64,000 bases of DNA from Cyanoderma ruficeps (Eukaryota > Chordata > Aves > Passeriformes > Timaliidae), in assembly GCA_008694505.1 (NCBI GenBank), contig VZDJ01000034.1, positions 2,030,534 to 2,094,533 of the forward strand. Reading direction: 5' to 3'. The translations under genes were made by a program, and so were the position numbers. Below, piece by piece: positions 61,101 through 64,000 of the stretch (the first letter of the stretch is position 1; each line of letters opens with the position of its first letter). The notes under the pieces are model-generated. The model was given only the letters and a program-made list of their open reading frames with translations. It was not told the origin of the DNA and ran no database searches.

Positions 61101-62431
61101 AAATGAAAATCCACAAAGACTGGTTGGATAAAATTGAGAAACAGTTTGGGCAGAGAGAGCAGAACATGGAATCAGGCGCTTTTTAAAAAATGTAACATCA
61201 AACTCAAAAATGAATCTTCATCCTGCTCATTCTAAACAGTTTCTGAAGTCAGGTACCAAGCCTGAGCCATTTCCTATGCAGTTCATGGACTATGCATGCT
61301 AAAGCCCTGGGGTTCTGACTTTAGTTTCACTTTATTACACAACTCAAGGTCAGCTCATCCCTTATAGTGTTTTATTATTATTTAAGAAAAAAAATTTACA
61401 CACTTTTTAACTTAAATTTACCTAAAAAATTTTTACCCACACTGTGATTTTTCAGAAAGAGAATCTGCTGCCTTCACAGTTTGAACAAACTGCTAAACAC
61501 ACACTGTTCCCAAAGGTGACATCACATGAGCTGTGCTTTACAGATTTTTTTTTTTGCTTCAGGTTGAATCTTATCACTAATTATTTGTGTCTTAAAAAAT
61601 ACGTTAGCTCCAGAGGAAGATCCTAAAGCTCACCAGAGAAGAGTGGGCTGCTGATGTCTAGTCCCGAAACCATGAAGTTCAAGTCTAGTTTTCATCAGTT
61701 GGAATCGTATTTCTACCTGGAATGACATCTGTACATAGTATCTTCCTGGAAGACAGAGACTGCAGCACTGCCAGGCTCAACCAAGAGCCAGACAAAAATC
61801 CAAACAAAATTCAAGGAAACACAGCAGCTGGTGCAGGAGGAGAGCCGTTGAGGAGGATGAGGCAAGAACAGCTCTCAGTCCAGGCTGCAGCTGCCTCTGG
61901 CCCCACTGGACTCAAAGGGGCAACGGCAGCAGCATCCAAAATCTGCCATCACAGGTGATGGAACGTGTTTGTGACACCGAGCCTTGATTTCAATGAAAGT
62001 CTGAAAAAGTAAGGCACAACAAAGCAAGAATCTAAGCAGCTCGGAAGATAATTACCAAGAAATGCTGTGCAGGAACTCACAAATAATAAAAGCTTGAACA
62101 AATAATAAAGGCAGAACAAGTTTCTGTCTTCTTGTAAACTGACACTGCAATGATCCATCAAGTCACGGTTCTGCTGTGATGGGCACAGCCTTGTTCATGC
62201 AAACGTGAAAACCAGTTATGCAAGCTTCTCCCACAACTAATTGCTACTGTCTAATTGTATGGTTGAGTTACCACATGTCTTCATCGTCCTATCGCTCTTT
62301 TTTAAAGCTGGATTATGAGCTATGACGAGAACAGCTAATCCTGTGCTTTTACTTTCAGAAATCCAAAAGTCTGAAAAAGTGGGAGGAGGCCACAGCTGGT
62401 TCCTTTCTTGGGCTCCTACCAACACAGCAAG
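58102..62431. other. spacer between the two AADACL genes
   Basis: About 4.3 kb without a supported exon or recognisable transposon. Its last part must hold the promoter of the second AADACL gene; no TATA box is placed like that of the first gene. An AG acceptor after TTTTACTTTCAG at about 62359 could mark a spliced 5' leader. Confidence 0.5.
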
Positions 62432-62587
62432 ATGGAACTTCTCCTGGCCATTTTTCTCGCAGTTTTTACTGGTATTGTGGCAATTGCTTTTTATTATGAA
62501 CACCCCAAAGCAGAAATTCCTCATGCAATCAGTGAGCGGCTAAAACTTTATACTCTTCATTACCTCATGAACTTTGGGTTTGGTCTG
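62432..62587 (+). CDS. second AADACL-type gene, first coding exon (gene cut by window end)
   Basis: 52 codons beginning MELLLAIFLAVFTG, a signal anchor, followed by EHPKAEIPHAISERLKLYTL and ending NFGFGL at donor CTG|GTAAGT, phase 0. Length, anchor, the (G/A)EIP motif and the splice phase match exon 1 of the AADACL4 gene at 51584, same strand, 10.8 kb apart, so this is a tandem paralogue (AADACL3- or AADACL4-type). The catalytic exons lie beyond the right edge, so activity cannot be judged. The anchor sequences differ strongly, so the duplication is old. Confidence 0.85.
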
Positions 62588-62626
62588 GTAAGTAAAACTT
62601 AATTAAAGCTTGAGTTTTTAACTCTA

Positions 62627-62675
62627 TTTCTGTTAGAGGGATAATGGTTTGTTTCTGTTAGAGGGATAATGGTTG
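62627..62675. repeat. 25-bp tandem duplication
   Basis: The unit TTTCTGTTAGAGGGATAATG plus GTTTG occurs twice head to tail, nearly identical, so it is a recent duplication. Confidence 0.9.
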
Positions 62676-63557
62676 GGTGATGTTTTTTAGAATCAATGTT
62701 TAAATAAATTGCAAATATGCAACTGGATTGATTAGGTGATGTAAGCAGATTCCTTCACCTGTGCATAACAGACTCCCGTTTGCCATACAGCACTGAAGGC
62801 AATATTTCTGAAAGATAAAATTGGGCAGACTGTGCAGTTCCCAGTTTTTTTCTGATGGCCTGTGTTTTAGCTTTTTTAGCCTGCTGCCTCAAGGCAGTGC
62901 TGGAAGGCTTAGAAAGTAATTTGCCCTAAGTATGTGGAATTTCTGCTCTGTGTAACATTGTGCTTGCTTACAGAGTGAGCAGCTAAATGATGTCTGTGAT
63001 CTCAGCTCTCTCCTGCAACCCTGTCACTCTCCTCCTGAACCATCTGAAGACAGCTGCCACATTCATCATCATTTTCCTTTCAATATGCCTGAACAACTTT
63101 CTTTATTGAGACAGTACATGTAATAGCTAAAGTGACTTTCTGTGTCATTGTTTTTGGCACATTTTTGATCCTTCCTTGCTTTTCATCCTTGTTTCTTTTC
63201 AAAACTAAAACGTGACATGCACTTGTCTTTCTGTTTCATCAAACATCCTGTCCTGAATTTATTGTTGCCCCAGTGATTTTAAAAACCCTTCTGTGATACC
63301 TAGACTAAGATTCTTTTAGTTGTTTAAATTACGAAAAAAAACTGTTCAGTCTCTTTGGCTTATGCATTACATTTCACATCAATTCTATGTTCTAATGTTG
63401 CTAATTCTTCCTTTCTTTCCCTGCCCCATTGCTTACTAAGTTTTGTTGGAAGTCAGTGAGCTCCCAAGAAGGTGTCTCACCATGTCTCAACACTGCTTTG
63501 ACAACAAATGAATAACATAGGATAGGAATTGAAGTCAAAGTTAATTTTTTTATATGT

Positions 63558-63602
63558 ATCACACAGTGTATAAACATCCACATTTTCTAAACACTGTGTG
63601 AT
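63558..63602. repeat. 12-bp perfect inverted repeat, 21-base loop
   Basis: ATCACACAGTGT (63558-63569) and ACACTGTGTGAT (63591-63602) can form a stem-loop. No TA or other target duplication is obvious. Confidence 0.8.
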
Positions 63603-64000
63603 TACTCTTTATCCATCTAAGTTTTATTTTTGTGTAATTCATTTGCTAAAAGTGAAACTGCAGAATTTAAAAATTTACTGGTGATTTATGTCATTTTTAA
63701 CTTCTGATCTTACAATTCTGTAGCCTTTTCGCTGGCCAGTGAGAGGCCAAGCACAAGCACTGTCATACACTGCCTGAAAGGAGCAGAGAAATAAGGACAT
63801 TAATGGAGGGTTAAACCAAAGTTTAAATGCAAGTGGAGTTCAGGTCATGTAGCGACTCTGCCATGGCTGTTGGGCAAATTACTTATGCCAAATTCTTTCA
63901 AGGGCTGACAATCCATGAAGTCAAAACTGCATGGAAAATTAAAGTTTACAAATGTATCCAGTGCTCAGCTGGGACAAAAGGCAGCACCAAACACTGTGTA

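Larger units (their letters stand above)
62588..64000 (+). other. intron 1 of the second AADACL gene (partial)
   Basis: No exon seen before the window end. It contains a 25-bp tandem duplication (62627-62651 and 62652-62675) and a 12-bp inverted repeat at 63558-63602. Confidence 0.6.

Overview
This window is vertebrate nuclear DNA, almost certainly from a passerine bird. Three things point there. The introns and intergenic DNA carry truncated CR1 LINE 3' ends. Two short elements look like TguSINE1, a tRNA-Ile-derived SINE with a CR1-like tail. The genes match the DHRS3 - AADACL4 order of vertebrate genomes (human 1p36.21). Coding DNA is sparse, split by long introns, with GT-AG splice sites; there is no operon, CRISPR array or bacterial feature.

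Layout. Positions 1-18234 hold no gene that I can support: two 32-bp-unit minisatellites, a SINE, a 27-bp tandem repeat and a 106-base pure pyrimidine tract. Positions 18235-43394 (minus strand) hold a complete six-exon DHRS3 gene (retinaldehyde reductase, short-chain dehydrogenase family). I reassembled 909 coding bases with consistent splice phases, giving 302 residues. Intron 1 is about 20.7 kb. A TATA box lies near 44180. A GC-rich 20-bp-unit minisatellite (about 44328-44985) begins some 145 bp upstream of it. Positions 45000-51495 are intergenic. Positions 51584-57846 (plus strand) hold a complete four-exon arylacetamide-deacetylase-like gene of the AADACL4/AADACL3 type (407 residues), with a TATA box, an octamer motif and a poly(A) signal. 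Positions 62432-62587 are the first coding exon of a second, tandem AADACL-type gene that runs off the right edge.

Function. DHRS3 reduces all-trans-retinaldehyde to retinol at the ER/lipid-droplet membrane and restrains retinoic acid synthesis. The AADACL genes encode signal-anchored, lumen-facing serine hydrolases of the hormone-sensitive-lipase-like class, with unsettled physiological substrates. The two families are neighbours by conserved synteny, not because they form one pathway.

The most interesting leads are two unannotated candidate alternative first exons for DHRS3 in intron 1, both ending in good splice donors in phase with exon 2; the promoter-proximal minisatellite rich in E-box motifs; and a CR1 insertion ending about 15 bp from the DHRS3 exon 2 donor. 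I found no clearly new biological system.
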